From Phycisphaeraceae bacterium (GTDB taxonomy: Bacteria > Planctomycetota > Phycisphaerae > Phycisphaerales > Phycisphaeraceae), in contig JANQKH010000622.1 in NCBI GenBank assembly GCA_028281215.1, forward strand, positions 1 to 10,807: 10,807 nucleotides of DNA, in the 5' to 3' direction. The notes beneath the pieces were generated by a model, which saw nothing but the letters and a program-made list of their open reading frames with translations, did not search any database and was not told where the DNA came from. Each line of letters opens with the position of its first letter. Within the stretch, counting starts at the first letter, position 1. This document shows positions 1-6,976 of the stretch, piece by piece. The position numbers were made by a program, and so were the translations under genes.

Positions 1-2041
1 CCGTGAATCGCGGATGATCCGCCAGCCAGGCGTCCAATTCGGCGTCCTGTGATTCGTTGAGGCCGAGGTCGTGATACACCTTGCGGCGCTTGTCGCGCAG
101 CGCGGCGAGTTCGGGTTGCAATTTCGATTCGATGCGCGATTGTGTGTCGCTTAAGTGTTGTGATAACTGTTTGTGTTGGTCTTGTCGACTGCGGAGGTCT
201 TCGATCTGTTGATCAAACACCTCCGCCTGATCGGCCGCCGAATAGCCGAACGGCTGCAACGCATTGCGAAGTCTGGTTACCAGCGCCTTTTGTTCGGCTT
301 CGATCCCATCGATCGACGTCTGCGCCGACGCCAACCGGTCGGATTGCTCGTGCCAATGTTGCAGGTTCTCCGCGAGGGCGGGCAACCATTCGTCGGCGAC
401 GTTCAACTGAATCCCCAGCGAATCGGCGATGCGGGCACGCTCGGTTTCGAGTTCTGCTTCATGCCGCGCGAGTTCGCTGTCGTCGGTTGCCAGCAGTTGA
501 AGTTGACGTTGGGCGTCATCGAACTGCGCCCGCGCCTGCGATAGTTCGATTAGCGCGCGCACGTGTTCCGAGATCGACGCTGCGGACCAGTCGGTCGGCT
601 GTGGCAGGTTCAATTCAGAAAACTTCTGTTGAAACGCCGGACGAAGATCAGTGGTTTGATTCGTGACGCGTGTTCCCTGCGAACGCAGCGCGATAAGAAT
701 CACCATCACCACTACCGGCACGACAGCCAAACTCCATGCCCAGTGATGCAGCAGCGCCAGCGCCACAGCGAGCCCCGCCGCGAGCAGGGCGAGGGCCATC
801 TGCGGCCAAAGCGCCGATTGACGCGCTGTGTGATCAGCGGTCGGCGTGTCCAGCCAGGTACGCAAATGGGTGAGTCCTTCACTCAACTGATCCCGTGAAA
901 TGTTTTGAATGGCTTGCGGTTCGTCGCCGCTCAGCAGTTTGCGTTTCGCCTCGAGCGCCTGGCGACGGGCGCGGAGTTGTTCACTTCGCCGGGCGAACTG
1001 GCTGATAGCCGGCAGGTCGATCGCATTCAAGTTGGTGGCCTGTCGATCGGCAAGGTGTTCACCGAGCCGGTCCTGAGACTGCTGCATTTTGACTTGCGCT
1101 TCGGCACATTGCTGTTGCGCTTGACGCAGGTCGGATTCGACCGCCAAGAGCCGACGCTGATCGGCGCGCATGGTGCTGAGTGTGGTGTCGTCAATCGGTG
1201 TGTTCGGCAGATTGAGATCCGTGATAATTCGTTCATTGTCACGGCAAGTCTTCTCGGCGTTTGCCAACTCATTGTTCAGCTTTTCGATTCGCTCGTCGAG
1301 ATCATCGAGCGTTTTCCGTTCATCGCCCTTGAGTTTGGCGACCTGCGCGGGCAGGGCGGACAGTTTGATGTGCAGCGCCTCGACTTGTTCAGCCGCCACC
1401 CGGTAATCGCGCGCTTTCTGAAGCAGCGAAACATTTTTGCCGGCGGCGATCGCCTGTTGCCGCTTGGTATGCAACGTGTCAAGCTTGGCGACATCGTTCT
1501 GAATCTCGCGATGGCGATCGGTTGCTCGGCGAACGTCGTTCTTCGCGTTTTTCAGCGCGGCGGTGAGTTTGTTCGGCGAAGCAGGGCGTTCACGGTACTC
1601 CAACGCCTCGGCCGCGGACGCCAGGTCGTATCCGCCCTGGCTCAGGTCGGCGATGTGTTTGGCGAAGTTGGATTTGTCGCGGTGCACCAACTCGTGCAGC
1701 GCCAGGTGATAACGACTGCGGTGTTCAGGCGGCCCAAACTCGGGCAGCGCGCCGGGCTGTTCGTTGCTGTGTGCTTCAACGTGACCGTGATCGAGTTTGA
1801 TCGTCCACTTTTGTGTCTGGTGTTTGAGTCGGCCGCTGATCATCGGCCTTTCGAGCGCGTGCTGGTGTGGCCACAGCAGCGCTTGGATGACGCTCAGCGT
1901 CGTGCTTTTACCTGAGCCGTTTGGGCCGTGGATGATGTTCACGCCGGGTGACAAGTCATCGAGAGAGAATCCCTGGCCGTGCTCGATGCCGGGCACGCGC
2001 ACCACTTCGAGGGATTCAATCTGGACGGCTGAGTTGGTCAT
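1..2041 (-). CDS. YhaN/SbcC-like SMC-type AAA ATPase, partial (C-terminal part beyond the left edge)
   Basis: Rad50/SbcC-like ATPase that probably partners the nuclease encoded just upstream, in DNA end processing. The frame is open for 680 codons from the ATG at 2041 to the window edge. Residues 1-60 form the N-terminal half of an ABC-type ATPase, with Walker A GPNGSGKST at 39-47 after a VNIIH strand. Long Gln/Glu/Arg/Leu-rich stretches follow at about 170-400 and 470-660 and read as coiled coils. Between them, residues 411-452 form two hydrophobic segments separated by a short HHW turn, so the coiled coil carries a membrane hairpin. Classical SbcC instead has a CxxC zinc hook there. A central membrane hairpin is what I recall for the YhaN family (COG4717), hence the call. 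The start codon overlaps the stop of the nuclease gene (ATGA, 2038-2041), which implies translational coupling. Signature motif, Walker B and second coiled-coil end lie outside the window. The ATPase assignment is secure; YhaN versus SbcC rests on the membrane hairpin. Confidence 0.85.
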   Translation of the reverse strand, partial: MTNSAVQIESLEVVRVPGIEHGQGFSLDDLSPGVNIIHGPNGSGKSTTLSVIQALLWPHQHALERPMISGRLKHQTQKWTIKLDHGHVEAHSNEQPGALPEFGPPEHRSRYHLALHELVHRDKSNFAKHIADLSQGGYDLASAAEALEYRERPASPNKLTAALKNAKNDVRRATDRHREIQNDVAKLDTLHTKRQQAIAAGKNVSLLQKARDYRVAAEQVEALHIKLSALPAQVAKLKGDERKTLDDLDERIEKLNNELANAEKTCRDNERIITDLNLPNTPIDDTTLSTMRADQRRLLAVESDLRQAQQQCAEAQVKMQQSQDRLGEHLADRQATNLNAIDLPAISQFARRSEQLRARRQALEAKRKLLSGDEPQAIQNISRDQLSEGLTHLRTWLDTPTADHTARQSALWPQMALALLAAGLAVALALLHHWAWSLAVVPVVVMVILIALRSQGTRVTNQTTDLRPAFQQKFSELNLPQPTDWSAASISEHVRALIELSQARAQFDDAQRQLQLLATDDSELARHEAELETERARIADSLGIQLNVADEWLPALAENLQHWHEQSDRLASAQTSIDGIEAEQKALVTRLRNALQPFGYSAADQAEVFDQQIEDLRSRQDQHKQLSQHLSDTQSRIESKLQPELAALRDKRRKVYHDLGLNESQDAELDAWLADHPRFT

Positions 2042-3312
2042 GGTTGTTGCTGTATCAGTTGCGTGAACAGGCGTCGGCATTGTGTGCGCAGGTATTCGAC
2101 GGCCGATGTGTCGGTGTTCTCCGGCGACTCCAACTGCACATATGATTTGCCACGCGCGACCGTTTGGATGACCTCGTGCACTTCGCGGATCAGTTGCGCG
2201 GTTGGCGGGTTGGGTGAAGGTTCGTCCAGCGCAAGCAGCAACCGGGCGATCGCGCCGGCGGCGTTGCTGGTCTTGGCGAAAGCGTGCCAATCCACCGGCG
2301 GTGTGACTTGAACATCGGTCTTTTCCACAGTGACCGCGGCGTGGCTGACCGTCAGATCAAGGTCGGCGCGCACGTCCTCCGCAATCGATTCCACGCGGTC
2401 CGCGACGGGTGTTTCCCCGTGCAAAACCAGGCGCAGGTTGACGTGGCGCAGGTCCGCGCCGGCGGTGTCCACCACCTGCTCGGCGCGGCGGCGAATGACA
2501 TCGAGCAAGTGTGCCTCGACCGCCGCTTCATCGTGCGTGTCGTTCAGGTCGATCTCAAGTGTGTCATACCAGACGTTCGAAACGCCGATGGGATGCGGCG
2601 TGGCAAGGCGACCGTCGCTGAGCGTGGTGATCCACACGCCGTGCAACCCGCGCTCGCCCGGGTCCATCGCTTGCGGTGAGCCGGGATAGAGCACCCACGG
2701 TCGGCCGCCGACGCAGCGCGGCGCATGAACGTGTCCGAGCAACCAGCCGTCGATTTGTTTGCTCTGCAACGCGGACAACGATAACGGCGCGTAACGGCTT
2801 GAAGGCGCATCGAGGTCGCCATGCACCATGCCGAGCGTGGGTATCGTTGCATCGGCGGGCAAATTGTAATGATCGAGCGGACTGGTCTGCACGCGCTCAG
2901 AGGGGAATGACCATCCGTCGATATGTAGGGCGGGTTGATCATTGTGCGGCAACGTCAGCCGTTCCCAATTGCCGTTGCGGCCGAGCAGGGTGAAGTGTTG
3001 CGGCGGCAACTGGTCCGCCAGTCGCGGTAACACGTCGAAGTCGTGATTGCCTGACACGGCGACGGTTCGAATCTTGGATTCGGCAAGCGTTTCCACACCG
3101 CGTTCCAGTGGGCCGATTGCTTCCCAGAATTTGTTGTCCTGGTCGGCAATATCACCGCTGAGCAACACCACGTCGACCTTTTCGCGCACAGCAATGCCAA
3201 CGATGCGATCCCACGCGGCGGTCGTACGCAACGCGCCCATCATGACCGGATCACCCGGTATGCGCGACGAGGTCCGTCCGATGTGGATGTCGCCTGTCAT
3301 CAACAGCTTCAT
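2038..3312 (-). CDS. Metallophosphoesterase, SbcD/YhaO-like DNA repair exonuclease subunit
   Basis: Mre11/SbcD-type calcineurin-like phosphoesterase of 424 aa, near the usual 400 for SbcD or YhaO. All metal-binding motifs are visible in order: GDIH at 7-10 (Asp8, His10), SGDIADQ at 52-58 (Asp54), SGNHD at 87-91 (Asn89, His90), VHGD at 163-166 (His164) and GHVH at 193-196, followed by YPGS at 209-212. The nuclease site therefore looks intact, probably with two Mn2+ ions. The remaining roughly 190 residues match the position of the capping and ATPase-binding region of the family. The adjacent ATPase overlaps its stop by 4 bases, the order expected for a nuclease-ATPase pair that acts on DNA ends. 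A weak Shine-Dalgarno AAGGA (3324-3328) lies 11 bases before the ATG and is part of an inverted repeat (3317-3404) that may control access to it. The family is certain; the substrate is inferred. Confidence 0.9.
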   Translation of the reverse strand: MKLLMTGDIHIGRTSSRIPGDPVMMGALRTTAAWDRIVGIAVREKVDVVLLSGDIADQDNKFWEAIGPLERGVETLAESKIRTVAVSGNHDFDVLPRLADQLPPQHFTLLGRNGNWERLTLPHNDQPALHIDGWSFPSERVQTSPLDHYNLPADATIPTLGMVHGDLDAPSSRYAPLSLSALQSKQIDGWLLGHVHAPRCVGGRPWVLYPGSPQAMDPGERGLHGVWITTLSDGRLATPHPIGVSNVWYDTLEIDLNDTHDEAAVEAHLLDVIRRRAEQVVDTAGADLRHVNLRLVLHGETPVADRVESIAEDVRADLDLTVSHAAVTVEKTDVQVTPPVDWHAFAKTSNAAGAIARLLLALDEPSPNPPTAQLIREVHEVIQTVARGKSYVQLESPENTDTSAVEYLRTQCRRLFTQLIQQQP

Positions 3313-3316
3313 GCTT

Positions 3317-3404
3317 TGATTGATCCTTGTGGTGCGCTCCGTTTCACCACGTACAGGATAAGGTCTTTTCGGCTATTGGTCTTACAGGCGAAAGGGATCA
3401 ATCA
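3317..3404 (-). promoter_or_regulatory. Inverted repeat in the leader of the nuclease gene that could mask its ribosome-binding site
   Basis: A perfect 10-base inverted repeat has arms TGATTGATCC (3317-3326) and GGATCAATCA (3395-3404), 68 bases apart. Beyond a one-base bulge, two or three more pairs can form on the inner side. On the minus-strand transcript the ATG-proximal arm contains the AAGGA Shine-Dalgarno of the nuclease gene, so pairing would occlude it. The arrangement is seen directly; regulation is inferred and requires transcription to start upstream of position 3404. No convincing -35/-10 pair was recognised in this spacer. Confidence 0.35.
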
Positions 3405-3485
3405 GCCGTGTCATTTCCGCAGCAACCACGCTTTCAACGCATTGGTTTTCATGGCTAATCGCGGACCGTTGGCGAGGTGGAACGA

Positions 3486-5057
3486 TCACCTGGTCGGGTC
3501 GTTGCCATTGCGATTCGTGATCGAAGGATCGGGCGTCCGGCGGTAAAGATAGTAGGACTCCAGGATGCCTGACCATTTGTCGGTCCAGTGTTCGACAGTC
3601 TCGGCGTGAAGCAGGGTCCACTGTTTGTCGTGAGGTGGATGGAGTTTTTGGATTGTCAGCAGCAAGACGGGATCGTCGCCGAACTCATCATCTATACGTT
3701 GCATGACTTCGTTTTGAGAAAGAGTCAGCAATGTCGCGCGATCGGCATTGACATAGTCGGTGTTCCACGTGACATAAGTTTCGAATGCCTGCGATTCGAG
3801 GTACCAGAATTTTCGCTGCGGCAGATGGGGCAACAGCGCCGATGCAGCCGGCGCAGGGGTCGCGGCGATCGGATCGCTGTAGCCGGCCTGTTCGATGTGT
3901 TCGGCCATCGCCCGCGACGCCGAGAAGGGATCCTGCCAATCGCGCTTCAGCGTGCGCGCGGTTTGCAGACCGCTCAACAACAGGCAGGCAAACAACAACA
4001 CGCCGGCCAAGCCGCCGGCGTTGCGGAGCAGATGCAGCGACGTGGTTTGCGGTTGATTCCGCGCCGGCGATGATTCGGATTCATCGTCGGCAGATTCACA
4101 TCGGGGCTGATCCCACGTTTGTGCAACCCACACTACAAACATGCAAAGGACCACGATGAATCCCCAATGGCGAAATCCGCCGCCCCATTGGGTTAAATGC
4201 AGCCAGATCCAGGTTGAGATCGGAAACGCCATGATGACCAACAACTGCCAATGTCGGCGCACGGACCAGGCAACCGCCAGAAGCACCAAGCCGCCCAGTG
4301 CCGCAAACGGCAGCGTTGAAGGGATTAACTCTTCAGGGAACAATGCGTTTTTAAACATGTGAACCACCGCGTCGACATTACCCGTTCCGACATGGTGGAT
4401 CAGATGGTCGTTGGTGGGCGACGCTTGGGCATACCAGGCCACCGCGCCGGCAACCAAGATGCCGCCCGCGATCAAAACCTGTCCTCCGAGTTGTCGACGC
4501 ACAACCGCTTCAATGCCCAGCACTGCTGCCAGCGCCATGCCAATCGATGTGCCATGGGAGTTGGTGTTCATCATGAGGAATACGAGGCCGGCGAACAGCA
4601 TCGGACGCTCGAATCGTCGAGGGAACAGCCACGCGACAAGCCACATGAGCAGGACGGTGATGGTGTAGCTTCGAGACACCAGCGCGTACTCGAATAGCAT
4701 GAAGAACGACACCACAAAGGCGAACTTTTGCCACCGCCGAAACGGCGAGAGAAACAGGAACAGGCCCGCACCGACGATGGCCAGCGCGCCGTGCAACCAT
4801 TGCTGGGCTTCAAACGGCAAACCCGCTTTGGCCAGCGGTGTCAGCAGTAAATGCCACAACGCCGGCGTGCCTTCGTAGTGCATCTGCTTGAATATGTCTG
4901 TCAATGACAGGTCACGGACGATCAGCCACGATTGCGCCTCATCACGCCAAGGTTCATGAAAGGGAATCATGAACAGCACGACTGCGGCATACCCCAACCA
5001 CATTGCAATTTCGGGAACACCACGGCGACCGAGTGCATGGCCGGATGAATCGATCAT
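3486..5057 (-). CDS. GT-C-type multi-spanning membrane glycosyltransferase (GT39/ArnT-like), hypothetical
   Basis: Integral membrane protein of 523 aa. The first membrane segment is at about 17-33. It is followed by an extra-cytoplasmic loop with an acidic pair, WRDEAQSW at 37-44 (Asp39, Glu40), then YEGTPALWH at 61-69. An acidic pair after the first helix and a following YEG.P.LW motif are characteristic of GT-C enzymes, which move sugars from polyprenyl-phosphate donors onto lipids, proteins or glycans on the outer face of the membrane. About eight to ten further hydrophobic segments follow up to about residue 365; the last 150 residues are soluble and probably lie outside the cytoplasm. 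The ATG overlaps the stop of the flavoenzyme gene (ATGA, 5054-5057), with AAGG about 4 bases upstream of the start, so the two are co-translated. Donor and acceptor cannot be read from the sequence. Membrane topology is secure; the glycosyltransferase role is inferred from the loop motif and neighbour. Confidence 0.75.
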   Translation of the reverse strand: MIDSSGHALGRRGVPEIAMWLGYAAVVLFMIPFHEPWRDEAQSWLIVRDLSLTDIFKQMHYEGTPALWHLLLTPLAKAGLPFEAQQWLHGALAIVGAGLFLFLSPFRRWQKFAFVVSFFMLFEYALVSRSYTITVLLMWLVAWLFPRRFERPMLFAGLVFLMMNTNSHGTSIGMALAAVLGIEAVVRRQLGGQVLIAGGILVAGAVAWYAQASPTNDHLIHHVGTGNVDAVVHMFKNALFPEELIPSTLPFAALGGLVLLAVAWSVRRHWQLLVIMAFPISTWIWLHLTQWGGGFRHWGFIVVLCMFVVWVAQTWDQPRCESADDESESSPARNQPQTTSLHLLRNAGGLAGVLLFACLLLSGLQTARTLKRDWQDPFSASRAMAEHIEQAGYSDPIAATPAPAASALLPHLPQRKFWYLESQAFETYVTWNTDYVNADRATLLTLSQNEVMQRIDDEFGDDPVLLLTIQKLHPPHDKQWTLLHAETVEHWTDKWSGILESYYLYRRTPDPSITNRNGNDPTR

Positions 5058-6652
5058 GACGCCTTTTTTTCCTCGTGGTATTCCTGCTCGGCGTTGACAT
5101 CCCAGATGCCCGTGTTCCCGGGTTTGCCGTCGATCAGGTTGTCCACCACGGTCATCGCCGTCAGCATTGAATGGTCCTGGTTGTTGTACCGGTGCATGCC
5201 GTTGCGGCCGATCAGGAACAGGTTGTCGTAGCCGCCGATGTAATCGCGGACCTGATCGAACTGGTCATACGTGCCAAAGTAGGCAGGGTACGTTTTGGGC
5301 ATCCGAATCACGCACGCGTCGCGGACCAGCGATTTGTCGATGATGCCGATCTTATCCAGTTCCGTCTTGCCCAACTCGATCATCTCGTTGTCGGGCAATT
5401 TCCAGATGTCATCCGTTTCGTAGCAAAAATACTCGAGCCCAAGCCATACCTTGCTCGGGTCGCTGATCATGTGTTCCGACCAGTTGTTGAAAATCTGCAA
5501 TCGGCCGACAATGACATCCGGCTCCTGAATGTAAACCCACGTGTCACGAATGAGCTTGCTGCCATCCGGCCGGTCTTCTTTGATCTTCAATTCGTCGAGG
5601 AGCAAGCCCACGGTGATGAAGTCGCGGTAGACCAGACCGTTGGCGACGTCTTTGACCGGCTGGGGCACATTGGTATTCAAGCCGTTGATCAGATCTTTCA
5701 CCGGCATCGTGGAAAAAAAGTACTCACCCTCATAGGTGGTGCGTTCGCCGGTGTTCGTGTCAACTGCTTCAATGCTGGCGATCTGTCCGTCAGCGACGTT
5801 GATCTTGTCAACCATCTGATGCGTGATGATCGTGCCGCCCATTTTTTCAACGTGTTTGGCGACGGTTTCCCACATCTGGCCGGGGCCGTATTTCGGATAG
5901 AGGAACTGCTCGATCAGCGAGGTTTCGGTGTCTTTCTGAGCGACGTCGCCGTTGTTCTTGGCGCGGCTCTTGAGCACGCTCTTGGCGGCGTGGCCCAGTG
6001 CTTTGCGGATGCTTAGCCCCTTGATGCGCTGCGCACCCCATTCAGCGCTGATCTCGTCGCATTTCACGCCCCACACCTTCTCCGTGTAGCTCTTGAAAAA
6101 CGTGTGGTACAGCTCTTTGCCGAATCGATTGATGAAGAACTGTTCGAGATTCTGTTCCTTGCGAATCGGAAACATCATGCTCTTCATGTAACTGAAGCCG
6201 ATGCGCATCGTACGGAACAAGCCCAGGTTCATCACCGTGTTCTTGCTGAGCGTGATCGGATAGTCGAAGAATTTGCGCATGTAGTAAACGCGGCTCTTGC
6301 GCGGCCGAACGAACATGATGTCGTCGGTCTTCTCCGGATCGGTCTCGATGTCACTGTCCGCGTGAACTTCACGTGATTGCTTTTGATAGGTGATGTGCTG
6401 CGACGAGCCGTTCATCGTCGCCATGGGCAGAATGTTGAACCACCAGTCCATGACGCGGTCGCTCTTGGAAAAGAAGCGGTGGCCGCCGATGTCAATGCGA
6501 TTGCCGTTGTATTGGACGGTCCGGGAGATGCCGCCCATGTATTCCGAACATTCAAGCACGATCGGCTTGATGCCGGTGCGCGTCAGCAACTCATAAGCTG
6601 CGGTCAATCCCGCGGGACCGGCGCCAATGATTACCGCTTGCTTGTCACTCAC
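5054..6652 (-). CDS. FAD-dependent oxidoreductase, amine-oxidase fold (UDP-galactopyranose mutase/HemY-like)
   Basis: Flavoenzyme of 532 aa when started at the GTG at 6652. The N-terminus VIIGAGPAG (7-15) is the Rossmann dinucleotide-binding motif, with Glu34 ending the second strand. GGHRFFSK (56-63), YTEKVWG (189-195) and CDEISAEWGAQRIKG (198-212) are typical of a COG1232-type group often annotated as protoporphyrinogen oxidase but commonly found in polysaccharide clusters. Near the C-terminus, LIGRNGMHRYNNQDHSM forms the second FAD-contacting motif. The context, a GT-C membrane protein overlapping its stop codon, favours redox or isomerase chemistry on a nucleotide- or lipid-linked sugar over haem synthesis. 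The frame stays open upstream to an ATG at 6796, and an ATG also exists at 6694. The GTG is preferred because AGGGAG lies 7 bases upstream and because family proteins begin just before the FAD motif. The exact substrate is unknown. Confidence 0.85.
   Translation of the reverse strand: MSDKQAVIIGAGPAGLTAAYELLTRTGIKPIVLECSEYMGGISRTVQYNGNRIDIGGHRFFSKSDRVMDWWFNILPMATMNGSSQHITYQKQSREVHADSDIETDPEKTDDIMFVRPRKSRVYYMRKFFDYPITLSKNTVMNLGLFRTMRIGFSYMKSMMFPIRKEQNLEQFFINRFGKELYHTFFKSYTEKVWGVKCDEISAEWGAQRIKGLSIRKALGHAAKSVLKSRAKNNGDVAQKDTETSLIEQFLYPKYGPGQMWETVAKHVEKMGGTIITHQMVDKINVADGQIASIEAVDTNTGERTTYEGEYFFSTMPVKDLINGLNTNVPQPVKDVANGLVYRDFITVGLLLDELKIKEDRPDGSKLIRDTWVYIQEPDVIVGRLQIFNNWSEHMISDPSKVWLGLEYFCYETDDIWKLPDNEMIELGKTELDKIGIIDKSLVRDACVIRMPKTYPAYFGTYDQFDQVRDYIGGYDNLFLIGRNGMHRYNNQDHSMLTAMTVVDNLIDGKPGNTGIWDVNAEQEYHEEKKAS
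5063..5070 (-). promoter_or_regulatory. A-AAA-AAG slippery heptamer at the flavoenzyme/GT-C junction
   Basis: The last codons of the flavoenzyme gene read GAA AAA AAG GCG TCA TGA. This contains a phased A-AAA-AAG (5069-5063), the heptamer known from dnaX programmed -1 frameshifting. A -1 slip would continue GGC GTC ATG in the frame of the GT-C gene and yield a fusion. The purine run also supplies the Shine-Dalgarno of the GT-C start, so it may serve only as that. No strong downstream stem-loop is evident. Confidence 0.35.
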
Positions 6653-6976
6653 AGTCGTACTCCCTGCCAATCGAAGGCCTGACGCTGAACCCATTACGCG
6701 ATCCCATCCTATAAGTTCGTATTTTCGGGCCAATCCGTCGCATAATCGGACCGGCCGGCCTGCGCTGATCACTTGCTGCGGGTAGACCGCGTCCACGCGG
6801 ACGTTGCGTCAGGTGTCAACGGTTCCTATCTTTCACTTTCGGCGACCTCTCCAACGTTGTTGAGGAACTTGGACGAGGTTGGTCCGTTATTCTCGATCCC
6901 GATGTCGATTGCCAAATCCGGCGATCGTCAACGTCAGATAACCTCCCTCAGCGACAAGGTCACGCGAGTTCACACC
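6653..6976. other. Divergent intergenic region (324 bases) between the flavoenzyme and DapA-family genes
   Basis: No gene is supported here. It must hold promoters for both directions. On the minus strand a TATAGG hexamer (6708-6713) lies about 55 bases before the GTG start; the nearest -35-like TTGGCC is only 14 bases upstream of it, so this is weak. On the plus strand I see no convincing -35/-10 pair and no good Shine-Dalgarno before the ATG at 6977. A short hairpin, CGTCC/GGACG with a 4-base loop, lies at 6790-6803. Both flanking frames extend into this spacer, but those extensions resemble no protein. Confidence 0.5.
6660..6665 (-). promoter_or_regulatory. Ribosome-binding site that sets the GTG start of the flavoenzyme
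   Basis: AGGGAG on the minus strand, 7 bases before the GTG at 6652-6650. It is the reason for preferring this start to the upstream ATG codons at 6694 and 6796. Confidence 0.65.

Noticed and set aside
905..1915. A 336-codon open frame on the plus strand
   Set aside because: It is wholly antisense to the coiled-coil ATPase, whose minus-strand frame has a clear Walker A motif and continuous heptad-like composition. The plus-strand product resembles no family and has no Shine-Dalgarno.
3411..3452. Mini-ORF of 13 codons (MKTNALKAWLLRK) on the minus strand, overlapping a second 10-codon frame by ATGA, upstream of the nuclease gene
   Set aside because: It would make an attractive leader-peptide pair, but there is no Shine-Dalgarno before the first ATG and length alone gives no support. 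Conservation in relatives would be needed.
5062..5075. T-run on the plus strand as a terminator
   Set aside because: It lies inside the coding end of the flavoenzyme, no GC-rich stem precedes it on the plus strand, and the A-run on the minus strand is explained by Glu-Lys-Lys codons and the next gene's ribosome-binding site.
5171..6016. A 281-codon open frame on the plus strand
   Set aside because: It is antisense to the flavoenzyme, where all family motifs are on the minus strand. Val/Asp-rich products like this are typical of antisense frames in GC-rich genes.
6653..6796. N-terminal extension of the flavoenzyme to the ATG at 6796
   Set aside because: The extra 48 residues lack family similarity and precede the FAD motif by an unusual distance. 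The GTG at 6652 has a good Shine-Dalgarno.
6773..6976. N-terminal extension of the DapA-family gene
   Set aside because: The added residues are unlike the family, which normally begins a few residues before the first barrel strand, as it does from the ATG at 6977.
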